A stretch of 64,000 nucleotides of DNA from Climacium dendroides (lineage: Eukaryota; Streptophyta; Bryopsida; Hypnales; Climaciaceae), in assembly GCA_950106755.1 (NCBI GenBank), contig OX467082.1, positions 28,520,001 through 28,584,000 on the forward strand. Reading direction: 5' to 3'. The translations under genes and the position numbers were made by a program. The notes beneath the pieces are model-generated. The model was not told the origin of the DNA. It worked only from the letters and a program-made list of their open reading frames with translations, and did not search any database. Shown in pieces: positions 23,346 to 35,891 of the stretch (position 1 is the first letter of the stretch; each line of letters starts with the position of its first letter).

Positions 23346-24653
23346 TACAACATATTACTACATTGACAACATTAGAACGTCCAATACAATGCATACATGT
23401 GTTCCAAGAGATGTCCTAAAAAATAAGTGTGTTCATAAATGCATCTCCTTCTACGAAGATCAAACAAGTGGACGTCGATGTTGACATCCTACAATGCAAG
23501 AAGCCATCTACTACCCTAGTATGAACTTGTGTTGGCTTGTGCAAGCAGACATCTCCTATGACATGGTATGCTTTAAGAAGTACGCACATGCAAACTCCAC
23601 ACGCTCGGATGGACATTTCAATCAGCATATAACTGTTTCACCTGACGTCATTTAAGACACCTAGACGTCCACAGCGATGTCTCAGAAGACATCATAAAAT
23701 GCTAGGTAGACCAAGCAAGTGGCCCCCCAAAACGCCATGTCAACATCCGTGGATGCCACATTAGCCAATTTCGTCAGCACCGATGTGGCATGCCACGTTA
23801 ATTACCCCTCAGATGCCACATCATAGACGGGCAATGGATGAAAAAAATGACACTCTGGCTTTCCCGCGCTTAGGTGGCAGCCACATGTCAACTCTTGAAG
23901 TTACCCGTTGACCAATGTCTTTTGGACATCACGATGCTGGGCCTGCAAATCTTATGCAACGTACCATATTTTTGGCATGTCCACAGTAGCACGAAGTGAT
24001 TGGACATCAGTCCAGACATAGAACGCGTCACACGCAATGTCCGGGTATCCAAATTGCGATGTTGCAGTAGATACAGTTTTCTTATAGTGATCCAAGATAA
24101 TGCTTGATCTTCTTACTAACCATTGTTATTGAAGTGGTTAGAATTTGGCATACCATTTGGAAGTGTTGCCTACTTAAACTTCGACCTCTTTCAATGGAAT
24201 AGAGTCTTGAGATGCATTCCTTCTCAAGAAATTTGTCCACCTTGTCCAATAGCTGAATGGCAATGTCATCACTTCCCATAAAATTGGTGACACTTACATC
24301 CAATTCTCTGGGCTACGGAGGAATTCATGTCCAAGGTTTTTCACATAAGTTTTTTTGGCAGTTTTTGTATAGAGGTAACTGCAACATTCTCTATTTCTAG
24401 ATAGAGGTACTGCAACATTTTGAGTACCAACATTTATTGTTGGGTTGTCAAGCTTAGAGTTTTCATTGTCTAGAGTTTTTCTTTTCCTTATTGCTCCTTT
24501 CATGATTTGTAACATAGGACGCACCATTTTTGAACGTTGTTGGAAACGACATCATTACAAGCATTTGTTTAAAATCAAACCCTGCAAGTTGGATTGAAAT
24601 TCAAAAACCCAATTGACCTATTGAGTCTTTGATTCAAGAAGCAATGAGTCTTT

Positions 24654-24957
24654 GATTAATCAGTTTCTTTAAGAACCAGTCCTCCACAAGCGATTAAGTT
24701 AGCTGGAAAATCCTAAATTGAACCCCTAATCGAACTTTAAATTAGAACTTCAAATCCAACAAAATCCTATGAAACCTAAAGCAATCCAAAAAGCAATCAA
24801 TCTCTGATTAATCAGTTTCTTTAAGAACCAATCCTCCACAAGCGATTAAGTTAGCTGGAAAATCCTAAATTGAATTCCTAATCGAACTTTAAATTAGAAC
24901 TTTAAATCCAACAAAATCCTATAAAACCTAAAGTAATCCAAGAAGCAATCAATCTCT
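24654..24957 (+). repeat. 152-bp tandem duplication
   Basis: GATTAATCAGTTTCTTTAAG and the next 130 bases (CACAAGCGATTAAGTTAGCT, CGAACTTTAAATTAGAACTT, CAACAAAATCCTAT) occur at 24654 and again at 24806 with few changes. A third, partial start (CTCTAATTAATAAAG) follows at about 24953. It lies upstream of the Rep-like relic on its minus strand. Confidence 0.92.
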
Positions 24958-25299
24958 AATTAATAAAGATTGGTATTTTCCACCATACATTTGAAAATCC
25001 AACACTTCAAAAAAACAATCTCTTTAGGAAACCAACCCTCTATGATCAATTGTAAATCTAAGAAGCAAGCTAGAATCCCAAACCAAAATCCTAACCAAAC
25101 TTCTTACTATAAGCCATTATTTTCCACCAGAACCCTACAAACCTTAAAAGAAACCTTATACTTTCTCATTACTTCAACAAAATTTTCAAACTGTCAAAAC
25201 CCTATTACAAAACCTTCCCAAAATGCCCAGCCATCCAACCTCAGTTTGCCTCATACACTGAAAACATGCCCCCCCACTTGAGTCGACCTTCAGATCACC

Positions 25300-25660
25300 A
25301 TAATAGATTGAAGTCAACTTTAAGAGAAAAATTGAGCTGATCTTGACTTCTCTGTAGTATCAACCTCGAGCCACCCACAACACGCCAACATTGACTTCAA
25401 GAAATTAGAGCTGCAAATTGGATCCAAACTCTAATCACCAAATACTCCAAGTATCGTACTTAGAACCCAAACTACAAAACTCAAGAAGTCAGAGGTTGCG
25501 AACTAAAGAAATCGCCAAACTGAGGAAGCCAAGAAGTTGCGACGGACCTTGAAGGAATCAAATTGTGGAGGAGGTCGAACTTAGGAAGCCAAATCTACAA
25601 AGCATACCTTAGAAACCTAACCCTAACCAAAGAAGGGCAGAGATTAGTATGATTGGATGG
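25300..25660 (-). other. leader-like sequence with telo-box
   Basis: Read on the minus strand this is C/T-rich with GGTTAGGGTTAGGTTTC (telo-box AACCCTA complement, 25610-25630) and several TTGGCTTCCTAAGTTCG-like repeats, the look of a plant 5' leader. No downstream host gene fits it; it may be the leader of the Rep-like relic or of a lost gene. The 103-aa plus-strand ORF at 24970-25281 is low-complexity and not supported. Confidence 0.25.
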
Positions 25661-25971
25661 CCCAATTTTTTTCCCACCCTCCACCATCAATGGCTGTTGG
25701 TTTTAAAAAAAAAATTAAATTCTCAATTCATTAAATGGTTGGGTTTTTTCTAGTGAAAGGGTCGATTTTCATCCAACCTAGATATGGTTGCCTCTTTTGG
25801 GTATATTGTCATTGACTTTTTGATGTGAACATAATAAATTCCAATGTTGAAGCCCCAATAAAAAACAAATAAGTTGTTGTCATATATTGTAATTGTGTTT
25901 TACTATAAAGCAACTAAAAAACGACTCCAAGGACTCTTGTAAATGCCTTATAGGAAGTTTTAACTTATTAA

Positions 25972-25997
25972 TGACTAGCGTGTGCACACGCTAGTCA
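25972..25997. repeat. perfect 26-bp palindrome
   Basis: The half-site TGACTAGCGTGTG is followed directly by its reverse complement. It stands alone in AT-rich DNA, about 1.3 kb upstream of the GBPL3-like start codon. Confidence 0.95.
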
Positions 25998-26459
25998 CTT
26001 TGACTTTTACCTTGCTTTTGAAGTGGTTGTCCAATGTCTAAATTTGAATGTTCTTGTACCTTCTCGAAGTTCTTTTGGATGCACTTCTAATGATACAAAT
26101 TTCAAGTTTTAACTATATACCATTCAAAAGTTAGAAATACATTTAGAAGGGCAATGTATTGTCAAGACTGAGGATTAGAGCTTCTTTTTTTAGGTTTTTA
26201 GTGTTAGATTCTACCAGAAAAATATTTTGGCTAAAAAATGTCAAAAAATTGAGGTGAAATTGCTAGATTTTAAATGAAAATTGAATTATAGATATGCAAT
26301 GATGTGCTAATGAGTTATTTTCTATCCAATATGTGGATGAATGTTGAAATTTGGAGCACCACTATAACATTTTATATCTCCACTTTAGCCCTTCTTAAAA
26401 AATGAAAATCAATAGAAGAAAATAAAAAAAAGTGTGAGTGAAGATGCTCTTACAATGAA

Positions 26460-27308
26460 TTTATGCGCAAGGATTGAGTTTGTTGAGTGGCCGGCCATGG
26501 AAGTCCTTTCATCCCTACTCGCGAAGATTCTGTTCATCCAACGACTTTATGTCTGAGTGACAACAGACCGTGTGTCGTCAATTCATCCACGACATGTGGC
26601 GAAGTCTCGCAATACGGACGCGCCGAGTCACCATGTGCAAGTGTGAAACGGGACTTTCTCAAGCTTGAACGTCTAAAGCTCCCGCGCTCCCGACCCTCCC
26701 TCCCGCTCTCACGTTCCCCGCTCGCTACTTCCCGCCGAGAGTCTCTTTTGTCTCACGAAGCTCTCGCCTTCCTCTCCGCCATTCCCGTCTGCTTGTCCGA
26801 TCTCTTCCTCGGGCTCAACTGATTTGGAAAAATTCTGTTAAACTTGCACACGTCGCACACCTTTCAAAGGATTTTCGAAATATTCTGGGGCATCAAGATC
26901 CACTTCGGGGACCCTCAGCTTTGGCCTTCGTTTGAGGTTTGTGGTCGGTGATGGAGTGTCTTGGCCTTGGAGAATGAGTTTAGGGTTTCTTGAAGGTGAG
27001 ACAATGTGCAATGAGGAGGCCAGGTTTAACCATTTTTTTGGTTTTGGCGAAGCTCACTTCGTTGCCTTGAATTACTTCATGAGCTAGGTTTCTTCTATTT
27101 TGTAATCGCTTTGGCTGTCATACTTTTCTATGAGCTTTGTGTGGGCCCCTTTCTTTGTTTTCTTTGGTTCTGTTGTTTTGACGTAGTTTTGTCACGCAGG
27201 TTCTGGAAGTGGTAAGACGATAAGGAGCGAGCTAAAATCACACATTTGGTGATTTTTCTTCGAATTCAATAGGCAGGGACGATTGTTGTCAAGTTCGCGG
27301 GATTCGCG
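26460..27308 (+). promoter_or_regulatory. promoter and 5' leader of the GBPL3-like gene, with probable leader intron
   Basis: After AT-rich DNA the composition turns GC- and CT-rich at about 26480. A pyrimidine-rich stretch 26680-26820 (CCTCCCTCCCGCTCTCACG) looks like a plant Y-patch core promoter. TTCCCGCC at about 26729 fits an E2F-type site. A probable intron in the leader runs from GTGAG at 26996 to GCAG at 27199. The 111-aa ORF at 26487-26822 lies across this region; its Pro/Ser/Arg-rich content follows from base composition and I do not call it a gene. Confidence 0.55.
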
Positions 27309-30300
27309 ATGTTGTCTAGATTTGGTTTTGGGTCTGCACAGAAATCACCACAACCAGATGAATCGCCTGAACCGGAGTTTGAGAAGCCGATTGTTATTCA
27401 AACCAAGCGACCCGAGTATGCATTCAGTACCACGAGTGTCGCAGGGGGTCCAGCTCGTCCTTTGCGACTGGTGTATTGCGATGAGCGAGGGAAGTTTAAG
27501 ATGGATCCTGAAGCCGTGGCCGCCTTGCACATGGTGAAAGGCCCTCTCGGTGTAGTAGCTGTTTGCGGGCGGGCGCGGCAGGGGAAGAGTTTCATTTTGA
27601 ATCAGGTTTGTGAACTTTCAAAGGATTTTGGAAGATGATTGCTGTCAGTTTTGATGTACTGGCTGTGGAAATTATTAGGGTTTACTCCTGGTATTGCCGA
27701 GATCGTTTGCTTTGGCCAGGATAGGAGCGTAGGGATTGAAAACGTAGACAATTTTTCTGTTCTGTCGGTTTTTCGTTATCTAGGCTGAACAGCACTTGTC
27801 TACTTTCTTGTAGAGTGTTTTGTCTTAACTTCAGGTCTCTTTTTCATCTCATTTAGAACTGTGGAAGTCCCGCATTTTAAACCTCTCTGTGCCAAACTAA
27901 AACTAAAAATTCAATCTAGAATATAATCTTCGATTATTGTAACCTTGACAATAGCCATCGGTCAGAAATATGGGGTTTGATATTTTGTGTAACAGACCTG
28001 TTAGTACATCATCATACCTCACTTTAATCTTCCTAAATGATTTATTTCAATTTCTGTTGATATGGAAGCAGCAGCCACTTTCGGCCAGTTGGGCTCTTAC
28101 GAGTTACACTTTTGTTCTGATCGTATTATCCTTAACTTGATATATAGTTTTCGTTTTTTTTTGAGATTGTGACAGACTTGTAGCTATAGCTATAGGTACA
28201 GACATGCTGATTTTGTTTGATTCTGTACAGCTGCTTGGACGGAGTAGTGGTTTTACTGTTGCGCCCACACACAGACCTTGTACAAAAGGTTTGTGGATGT
28301 GGAGTTCTCCGCTGAAAAGGACAGCTCCTGATGGCAGTGAATACAGCTTGTTACTTCTGGACAGCGAAGGGATAGATGCCTATGATCAAACTGTAAGTTT
28401 TTTTTTATTAAAGTGTCCATGACAATTTTGTGCTTACATTGACTGGATTTTCGTGATTAGCGGAATTTGGGCTCTTTTTTTTGAAGAATGCTTGTGCTCG
28501 ATCCTTACGTTTGTTTCTGATTTTGAGTTTTACTTATTGTTGAATGTCTGGACTTTGGACAGGGGACATACAGCACACAGATTTTCTCCTTGGCTGTCTT
28601 ACTGTCAAGTATGTTTGTGTACAACCAGGTTAGCCCCTCCATTTCATCATGGTACTCAGTGTTTTCCTGTAATCATTCCTGATCATTTATGCCTGTGCAA
28701 GCGACGTGAAATGGAGGATTTAGGAGTCTTGAATGAGGCACCATACATGAAGGTCGAAAGGTAAATTTGGAGTCTATGTTTCATTCCGCAGTGTGGTAAC
28801 CGGGATGGATTGCTTTTTACATCCAACAGATGGGTGGCATTGATGAGGCAGCATTGGACAAATTATCTCTCGTAACAGAGATGACGAAACACATACAAGT
28901 CCGGGCATCATCATCTTCCCAAGGAGCTTCAGCATCTGAGATTGGACAATTCTCTCCTCTCTTCCTATGGTTGCTCCGGGTGAGTTACTTTCACTGTTAC
29001 TTTTAACAGTCTCTGCTCTTATTTGCTATTGATGTCTATTTAGAGCAGTGGCACTGATTGCATTGGCAAACACGAAGTTGCGTTTCCTGTTTAGCTCTTC
29101 CGTGATTGTTCCTGGCTCAAATTTTTCCTATTTGGGATCTACTTTTTTTTCCTTTACTTTTGTAGTAATCAAAGCCATTGACGGTATACTATGCAGGATT
29201 TTTACTTGGACTTGACTGAAGATGGTCGGCGCATCACTCCAAGAGAATATTTAGAGTCAGCTTTGCAGCCCATTTCCGGCACGGGTAAAGCTATTGCATC
29301 AAAGAACGAGGTCAGTCTATCACATGTTTTTTAGTTTATTGAGCTTAGCAAGACTGCTTACGATGGTAGTTTATACGATGCATGGAAACGCAGTTGGGTC
29401 GAGTTTATTCACATCAAACTTAGTCGGTTGCTTGTTGATATCCCCAGATTCGAAACTCAGTTCGGGCTTTGTTTCCTGAGCGTGATTGTTTCACACTTGT
29501 TCGGCCGCTTAACGAGGAGAAAGAGCTGCAGAAACTTGACCAAATAAGCGTAAGTCTGGGCATGCCTTACAATATTCAATGCATATCGATTTATATTTAT
29601 ATTTATCCCTGAATCTCCGTTATTGCTGCTCATGTATGTTTCGAATTCTTTGTTATAGTGCGACGGCTCTAAAATTTTGGTATTGCTGATTTTACAGATG
29701 GAGAAAATGCGTCCCGAGTTTAGGTCAGGACTCGACGCTTTGACGAAGTACATTTTCGAAAGGACGCGACCTAAACAGCTCGGCTCTCTTGTTATGAATG
29801 GCCCCATGTTCGCTGGATTGACCCAATCCTTTTTAGATGCTATCAATGCCGGTGCTGTTCCCACTATAGCAACGTCATGGCAGGTTAATCTTTACGAACT
29901 GAGAAAGCCCCTGATGTTCAGTTTCTTTTATGATGCAATCGGGTGTGGCCAGGATCAGAAAGAGTTACGTGAATCTCGGATCGTTTTGTTTGATTGTTTC
30001 TTCCGAGTATTGACTGACGAGTGTTTGAGCAGAGTGTGGAAGAGAGTGAGTGCCGACGCGCTCATGACCTCGCAATTCAAAAGTATACCCAAGTCTTCAA
30101 TAAGGATGCTGTTCTTGATGCGGTGAGATATCAATCTCTTGTCCAAATGAGATGGAGTTATTTATTTGATTATTTCACGCTAGACACGTGGAACGGAGAA
30201 CTTGGCGAGGATAGACTTGTCATAGGCACTTGTACTAAATGCTGACTGACTTGTGAATACTCTTATCATCTGAGTGCAGGCTGCAATGCAAGAAGCGCAA

Positions 30301-33300
30301 GAGGAAGCTGTGCAAGCAGCATTTTCTGTTTTCAACTCGGAGGCTGTCGGAAATGGTCCTGTTCGTAGAAATTACGAGAAGCAACTGCATGCTACTCTGA
30401 AACGGCAGTTTGATGTACGAAATGATTCTTTGAGCTTCTGTATTTGCATTCGCGCTTTGATGTTTCAAGGAGTTTTCAGAAAGTTTTTCTGTGGTAGTAT
30501 AAGTTGGATTATTATTCATAGTGATCCTTCTTCTGATTCTGCAACTTGTTTTGCAGGAGTTCAAGCGGAAGTCATCCATGGAAGCTGAATTGAGATGTTT
30601 AAGAGCTGTGGGCACAATGGAAGAGAGATTGAGAAATGCATGTAATGCCCCCGAGGCAACCTTCAGTTCCGTTATCAAGGTGTGTTTCGGATTTTGTTCT
30701 TTCAGTATTTGGATATATACAATTTTGTGTACACCGCGGGCTCAATGGTCCAAAGCAACGTTTCATCATCTGTTTCAAGGGGTATTGACGTAAGCTTCTC
30801 TTTTCCAGGTTCTGGATGGGATGGTGAGTGAGTATGAATCCCAAGCATCTGGTGCTTTCAAGTATCAGAAGCTCGTCCAATTTTTGCAGAAGAGGTATGC
30901 TGGAGTTCACCTCGAAACAAAAAAATTCTATACTTACCGAAAACGTGCTACATGGTGACTCTAGTGGGTAGAATTTATTCTCCATTATTTTCCACATCTG
31001 TCAGTCATCTCTGTCTCCCTGGATTTTGAAAGTAATATCTTTTCACTATCTCCTATCATAATAAAGCGTTTTTGCTCTTTGAGTTGGTATGTGACAACTG
31101 ATATGTGGAACTGCAGTTTGGCTGGCCCCATACACGATCTCGTTAAACGAGCAAGTGATAATGCTGCAGCTGAGCATTCGAGCCTTGTATTGAAAGGGCG
31201 TTCAATGGGAGAACGGTTAGCATTCTCAGCCAAGCAGACAGAGGCTGCCCAACGCGATGCCCAAGACTGGAAGAAGCGTTATGAAAATATCATGAATGAC
31301 TACAACAGAGCGTCTGAGAATGCAGCTGCTCAATATGCTAACGTACAGAAGAAAAATGTTTCTTTAGAAGAGAGGAATTCTGCTCTTTCAACTCAAGTTG
31401 AAGGTGCTAAGAAGGAGGCTGTTGACTTAAAGAGCAAGTATGAGCAGGACCTTTCATCTTTGCGAGCTCAGATCGAGCGACAGAACGCAGAGGTTGCATC
31501 ACTTCAGGTATTAATTTTGATTATTGATTTTATCGTGGCCTTAACTTTACCTCTGCACTTTAGTATGTTTTGGCATGTGGATTGACTGGTCGTTTTCATT
31601 ATCTATGCTTGCAGAATCGGTGCAGTACTGCGGAGGCAAGGTTGGCGGCAGTGAAAGAGCAATCTGAGTCGGCTAAAGCAGAGGCTGCAGAGTGGCAGAG
31701 AAAGTACGAGTCGATTACTGCTGAAACCAAGATTACTGTTGGCAAGGCAAATTCGCAAAAGGAGCGAGCACTGGCGCAAGCTCGGGCACGTGAGGATTCT
31801 ATCCGAGCTGATTATGGCCAGAAAATATCTGAAAAGGTGCAATTCTCAGCTTATCGCACCCTCCTTGTTGACGTAATGAAAATTGAAATGCATCCAATAA
31901 AATGGCATTATCATTATTGATATTCTTGAAGTACGCTAAGATATTGTGTCTGACAATCTAATTACCAGATTTTACTCCTGTTCAGGAAATGTGTATCTGC
32001 AGGGAATTTAGCTATGAGAGTGAATATTGTCATCAGATTTAGAATTCCTTCTGTGTGGACCATCAGGAATATGTTTAGTGTCACGAGACTAACAAATCAG
32101 GAAGAGATGGTTACAGTATGATGAGTAGTGTTTATTCTCGTGCGCTACGTGCGTATGTATAACTTTTGAGCGTCCTGTGTCCATGGATACCAAAAGCTTT
32201 TCTGTTTTGGGGCATGATCCTTCTGGATTCTTCTATTGAAATGACAAATGTGAATTCGTGTTGCAGGAGAATGAGACAAAGGAGTTGCAATCGAAGTTAG
32301 AGCAAGGGGAGCGTCGCATTGTTGGTCTGACAACTCGCCTTAATGTAACATACCCTCATCTTTCGTGTTGCTGAGTAGTTCAAGAATGAAAACTCCTAAG
32401 ATTTGTGGTTATGGTGATTTTTTCAACGCTTTTTGCTTTGTGACTAACTTTTGCTTCCAAATCCGGTTACCTATTTTGCAGGAGCTTGAATCCATAACAT
32501 CAGATCAATCTGAAGAGGCGATGAGCCTGCGATCAGAGCTGAAACATATACAGCAAGAATTAGAGGGCACAAAGTCACTGTCTATCACCCTGAGGAGAGA
32601 CCTAGAGAAGGCCGAAGTAGACAAGTCACTCGCAGAACAACACATGAAAGAATGCATCGCGAGGATGGAAGAGGCAGACCACAAGAGGAAAATTGCAGAA
32701 CGGGATTATAAGCGTGCAATCGAAGCTGCGGAGAAGTCTCGTGCTGAAGCAGCTGCTGAGGAGAGAGAAAAGTTGGAGACTCAGAAATTGGCAGCAGAGA
32801 GATTGACAGCAGTGGAACGAACTCATAGGCGTTGTGAATTGTTGGAGCAGGAAAGAATCGAGTTGATCCAGGTTAGTGTCTCTTCTTAGCTATTCGACAC
32901 TGAAATTGTTGTCACCTTAAGACCCCGCCCGGACCAACTTAATAGCGCCAATTAACTAATTGGAACTAGAACCTGCATGCCTGCACTGCCCAAGTTGTGT
33001 CAGCAAATTGGCGCTAACTCCCGCTAAATCGCATTGAGTTTACATTTATTTCTAACAGTTGACTCCTCAATTTTGCACAATCATGTAAATTAACTGCACC
33101 TATACAACTGGGTTGAAGTGCTGAATCCACCTGCATCAAGCAGCAGGAGTTAGAAAATTGGAAGCCTAACCCTCCAATTGTGCGGACACGACCTATGTTA
33201 GTTAACATTCATTTGGCTAATGGACTTCAACGCTCCAGTTAGCAAATTGGCGCTACTTGGTTGGTGTGGGCCCATGTACTTCCCTGAACAAGAATGTATT

Positions 33301-34517
33301 ATCTACGTCTTTCAGAACAAGTATTGTGCATATAATCCCTCTTGACCTAATCGTGTAGGTGCACATCTACCGGTAGTCTCTGTTTGACTTCTCTGACGAT
33401 TTAAGATTGTGCAATGTGTACTGCATTGGTACATTTCAGAGTTTGGAACAGGCTAGGGACTTGCAACAAGAGGCGTTCTCAAGGGTCACTTTGTTGGAGA
33501 GTCGTCATGACGAAAGGGAGAAGGAAATGGAAGCATTGCTAGGGTCTTCCCGAGATCAGCGTGCGAAGACAGTGGAGACATTTGAGAAGTTGTTGGCTAG
33601 TGAAAGAGCAGCGAAAGCGGAGGCAAGCCAAAGAGCCGAGTCTCTTTCATTGCAAATTCAACACATGCAGGGACAGATAGACAACCTTCAGGGACAGTTC
33701 ACAGCAGTTCGCAACCACGAAACAGCTCTGGAGACCCGAGTCCGAGGTTTTACCGACACTCCACCTGGCAGGTCACCTATGGGCCCCACTCGTAACAAAA
33801 GAACTTTCCAAGATGAAGGTCTGACTTCACTATTTACTTTCTTTAAGCTTTTTAGCTGCACATGGCTGGGCTTGATTGAGCAGCTTCCATGTGCAGGGCT
33901 CGTTGGTTAAGATGAGTTTGCCGTTCATGAGTTTGTGCACTCATCTACTAGTCCAGGTCTTGTATATTTCTCCGCATGAACACAATTTACTTTCAAGTAC
34001 TTGAGAGTCAATTTACTTTCAAGTACTTGAGACTCGGATTCACGATTCATGAGGTCGACTCTCTATTGTCAGACTGATCATTCTGAGACGGTGAGACATC
34101 ACATTGAATCATGCAGAGGCCTCTTTGTGATCACTCTGACCGTGAAGATTCTTATATATTGTTTTTGGTGCCATGAATTTGTGTACTGACTGACAATGTT
34201 TTGTACTATGAAAACCAGGATTTGACATTTCGGCACAGGATATGGATATTGAGACCGCCGCATATAAGAAGAACAAGATGGATCCATTTGACAATGGTAG
34301 TAACCAGTACGAAGGTGATGAAGGGGGGGGCAGCGGAGCTACGTCCAGTGATGTAGTGGAGACCACAAATTACAGGAAGTTGACTATTGCGAAGTTAAAA
34401 CAGAAGTTGACAGAGGCTGGGTTTGGGGCAGAAGTGTTGGCAGCACGGAATCCAAACAAGAAAGAGCTTCTTGACATGTACGAGAGACTGATGCTCAACA
34501 AGCCTGGTGCTCATTAG
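27309..34517 (+). CDS. GBPL3: GBPL3-like large GTPase (guanylate-binding protein family)
   Basis: Seventeen coding exons with GT..AG borders give 1089 aa: 27309-27605, 28231-28392, 28563-28628, 28830-28979, 29197-29310, 29448-29549, 29698-29883, 30033-30122, 30280-30414, 30557-30679, 30809-30894, 31117-31507, 31615-31836, 32267-32344, 32482-32871, 33440-33818, 34219-34517. All phases agree. The N-terminal GBP GTPase domain shows the P-loop GRARQGKS (87-94), a switch Thr near 117, DSEG (143-146) and RDCFTLVRPL (275-284, in place of the animal RD guanine motif). A helical domain follows, then a long Glu/Ala/Lys-rich coiled coil (about 530-930). The C-terminus is YRKLTIAKLKQKLTEAGFG..NPNKKELLDMYE. 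Size and ends match Arabidopsis GBPL3 (about 1080 aa), known from nuclear defence-linked condensates. Start chosen at MLSRFGFG, in frame with the P-loop exon. It appears intact. Confidence 0.93.
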
Positions 34518-34900
34518 CAGAATATCTTGCACCCTGTGACAGTGCTTGCAGGATGCCGAGACTTGTAACACTTTGTTTCCATTTTGTACACGTCGGTTGT
34601 TAGAGACTTGATAGTATGTATTCCTTGTAGAACAGACGCTTGCTGGACACCACTGTAGTTGTTTAGGTGCTAGTTTTTAGATTCACTCACAGGACTCTGC
34701 ACGTTTCAAATGGCTCGGCCATAATCAAGTGTGCTTAGAAAGGTAACTACACCTAAATGTGTCTGAGTAAGCAACTGAGCATTGTTCCTATTATGAAATT
34801 GCCTAATTTTTTGTTGGATCTTGTTACAAGAGAAAGGAGGATTGCAGTTTCTCTTATGTAATTTTTGGACATTCGATGAATAAATTAAGAATTTTCAAAG
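34518..34900 (+). terminator. 3' UTR and poly(A) region of the GBPL3-like gene
   Basis: After the TAG at 34515-34517 come T/G-rich stretches (TTTGTTTCCATTTTGTAC, 34571-34590) that resemble plant far-upstream elements. An AATAAA-type signal (GATGAATAAATTAAG) follows at about 34875. The cleavage site cannot be fixed by eye. Confidence 0.4.
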
Positions 34901-35222
34901 TGTTGAATATATGTGTTCAACCCCTAAAGTTCTATGATGCAGAAAGTGTGTCTTGATCAACTTTAATTGTAATTTTCAATATAACTGTTCTTGGTATTTG
35001 ATTTAAACTAAGAAAATGAAGCTTGAAATTTTGAAAGAATTCAAAAATTGAAAGAATTATTGCAATTGCAAGCTTTATGTGTTAGAATCCAAATAACACA
35101 CTATATTGTATTTTTGAGTGATATTTTCTGCTTTTAAAATGGATTTTTAATTTTAATTATAAAATTAAGTTTTTCATTCTAACCTTCATGTATGGGAAAA
35201 AATCCAGATCATATATATAATA

Positions 35223-35763
35223 CTACCTTTGTCCCAAAATGATTTTCTTGTTCGACAAAATGTTTTGGATTAAGGTTAAAAATAACATTTTAAGAAACTG
35301 TCAATTTTACACTATAAAGTAGAGTTTGGTGTACTCATAGAATTCTAAAATTTTTAAATTTCAGAGCCCTTTTCAAAATGTAGTTTTGGAATATTAGAAA
35401 GTAGATTTTTTGAGTCATTTTCAAAGAGCACCAGTGGTTGATTAATTGTTGAGTGTAGGGTTGTCATTTTGTAGGCAATTAGTATATGAGTCCTTTGTTC
35501 CGCCTCTTAGAACTTCATCCCCTTCAATCCGGCAATATTCAAAGAGATGCAAAAAATATGAATGAACAATGTTGATTGACCTCTTTGATCATTACATGGA
35601 TAGAGGGGAACTACTACTTGGAGTTGTTTTATTGGTCCCAAATAGCAATCAAAAAACAAATTTGACCAATTTGCAACATTAGAAAGTGCAACATGAAGAT
35701 CATTTTCACATTTTGGGACAAAAAATTAAGGCCAATAGAAATATCATTTGGGGAGAGAGGGAA
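35223..35763. mobile_element. Stowaway-like (Tc1/mariner) MITE, about 540 bp
   Basis: The left end reads CTACCTTTGTCCCAAAATGA and the right end, inverted, TTCCCTCTCTCCCCAAATGA. This is the CTCCCT..GTCCCAAAAT style of plant Stowaway ends. TA flanks both sides, the expected target. Interior without ORF. Confidence 0.55.
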
Positions 35764-35891
35764 TAATTGATATAATTTTATTTCCACTGTTCGCTTTAAA
35801 AATTTACAATAATTTGGTTTTTCATCAAATTTTTGAAAAAAGTAAAAAAAATTTAAAAAACACTTTTTACACTAGCAAAAAATAATAAAAT

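Larger units (their letters stand above)
20366..24089. mobile_element. 3.7-kb non-autonomous CACTA element
   Basis: It begins CACTATAAGAAAACTG (20366) and ends CAGTTTTCTTATAGTG (24089), a 16-bp perfect inverted repeat. It is flanked by the 3-bp duplication ATC (20363-20365 and 24090-24092). Sub-terminal regions are packed with short GACATC/GACGTC-type motifs in both orientations (20390-21000 and 23640-24070), as expected for transposase binding in CACTA elements. The interior has no transposase; it is AT-rich filler with a TG/TA satellite and a second, internal copy of the left end. Confidence 0.9.
19851..24527 (-). pseudogene. HUH/Rep-like rolling-circle replicase relic, split by a CACTA element
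   Basis: Coding relics lie on both sides of the CACTA element. Right side (24093-24527): a 77-codon start segment, a frameshift near 24295, then DVSVTNF (motif I-like), ERGRSLSRQHFQM with HFQ at 24157-24165 (motif II of the HUQ type), and VSKKIKHYLG. Left side (19851-20365): WNELEKAPMGHH, a stop, RYCIKDKDEDHF at about 20238-20273 (YxxK, motif III with the presumed nicking Tyr), NVTSQQIEGVDEYIKH, then QGRLEYNRVV. The CACTA target duplication ATC lies exactly at the junction, and the frame continues through it. Motif order I-II-III matches HUH endonucleases of CRESS-type Rep proteins and Rep-bearing transposons (the Replitron group is one candidate). No helicase was found. There are at least two in-frame stops and one frameshift, so it is inactive. 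The assignment is from motifs only. Confidence 0.55.

Noticed and set aside
22940..23419. 159-aa Tyr/Ile/Cys-rich ORF resembling a membrane protein
   Set aside because: It is produced by the TGTATGG/TATATAT satellite in the CACTA interior.
26487..26822. 111-aa ORF upstream of the GBPL3-like gene
   Set aside because: It lies in the CT-rich promoter/leader; no motif, and composition explains the openness.
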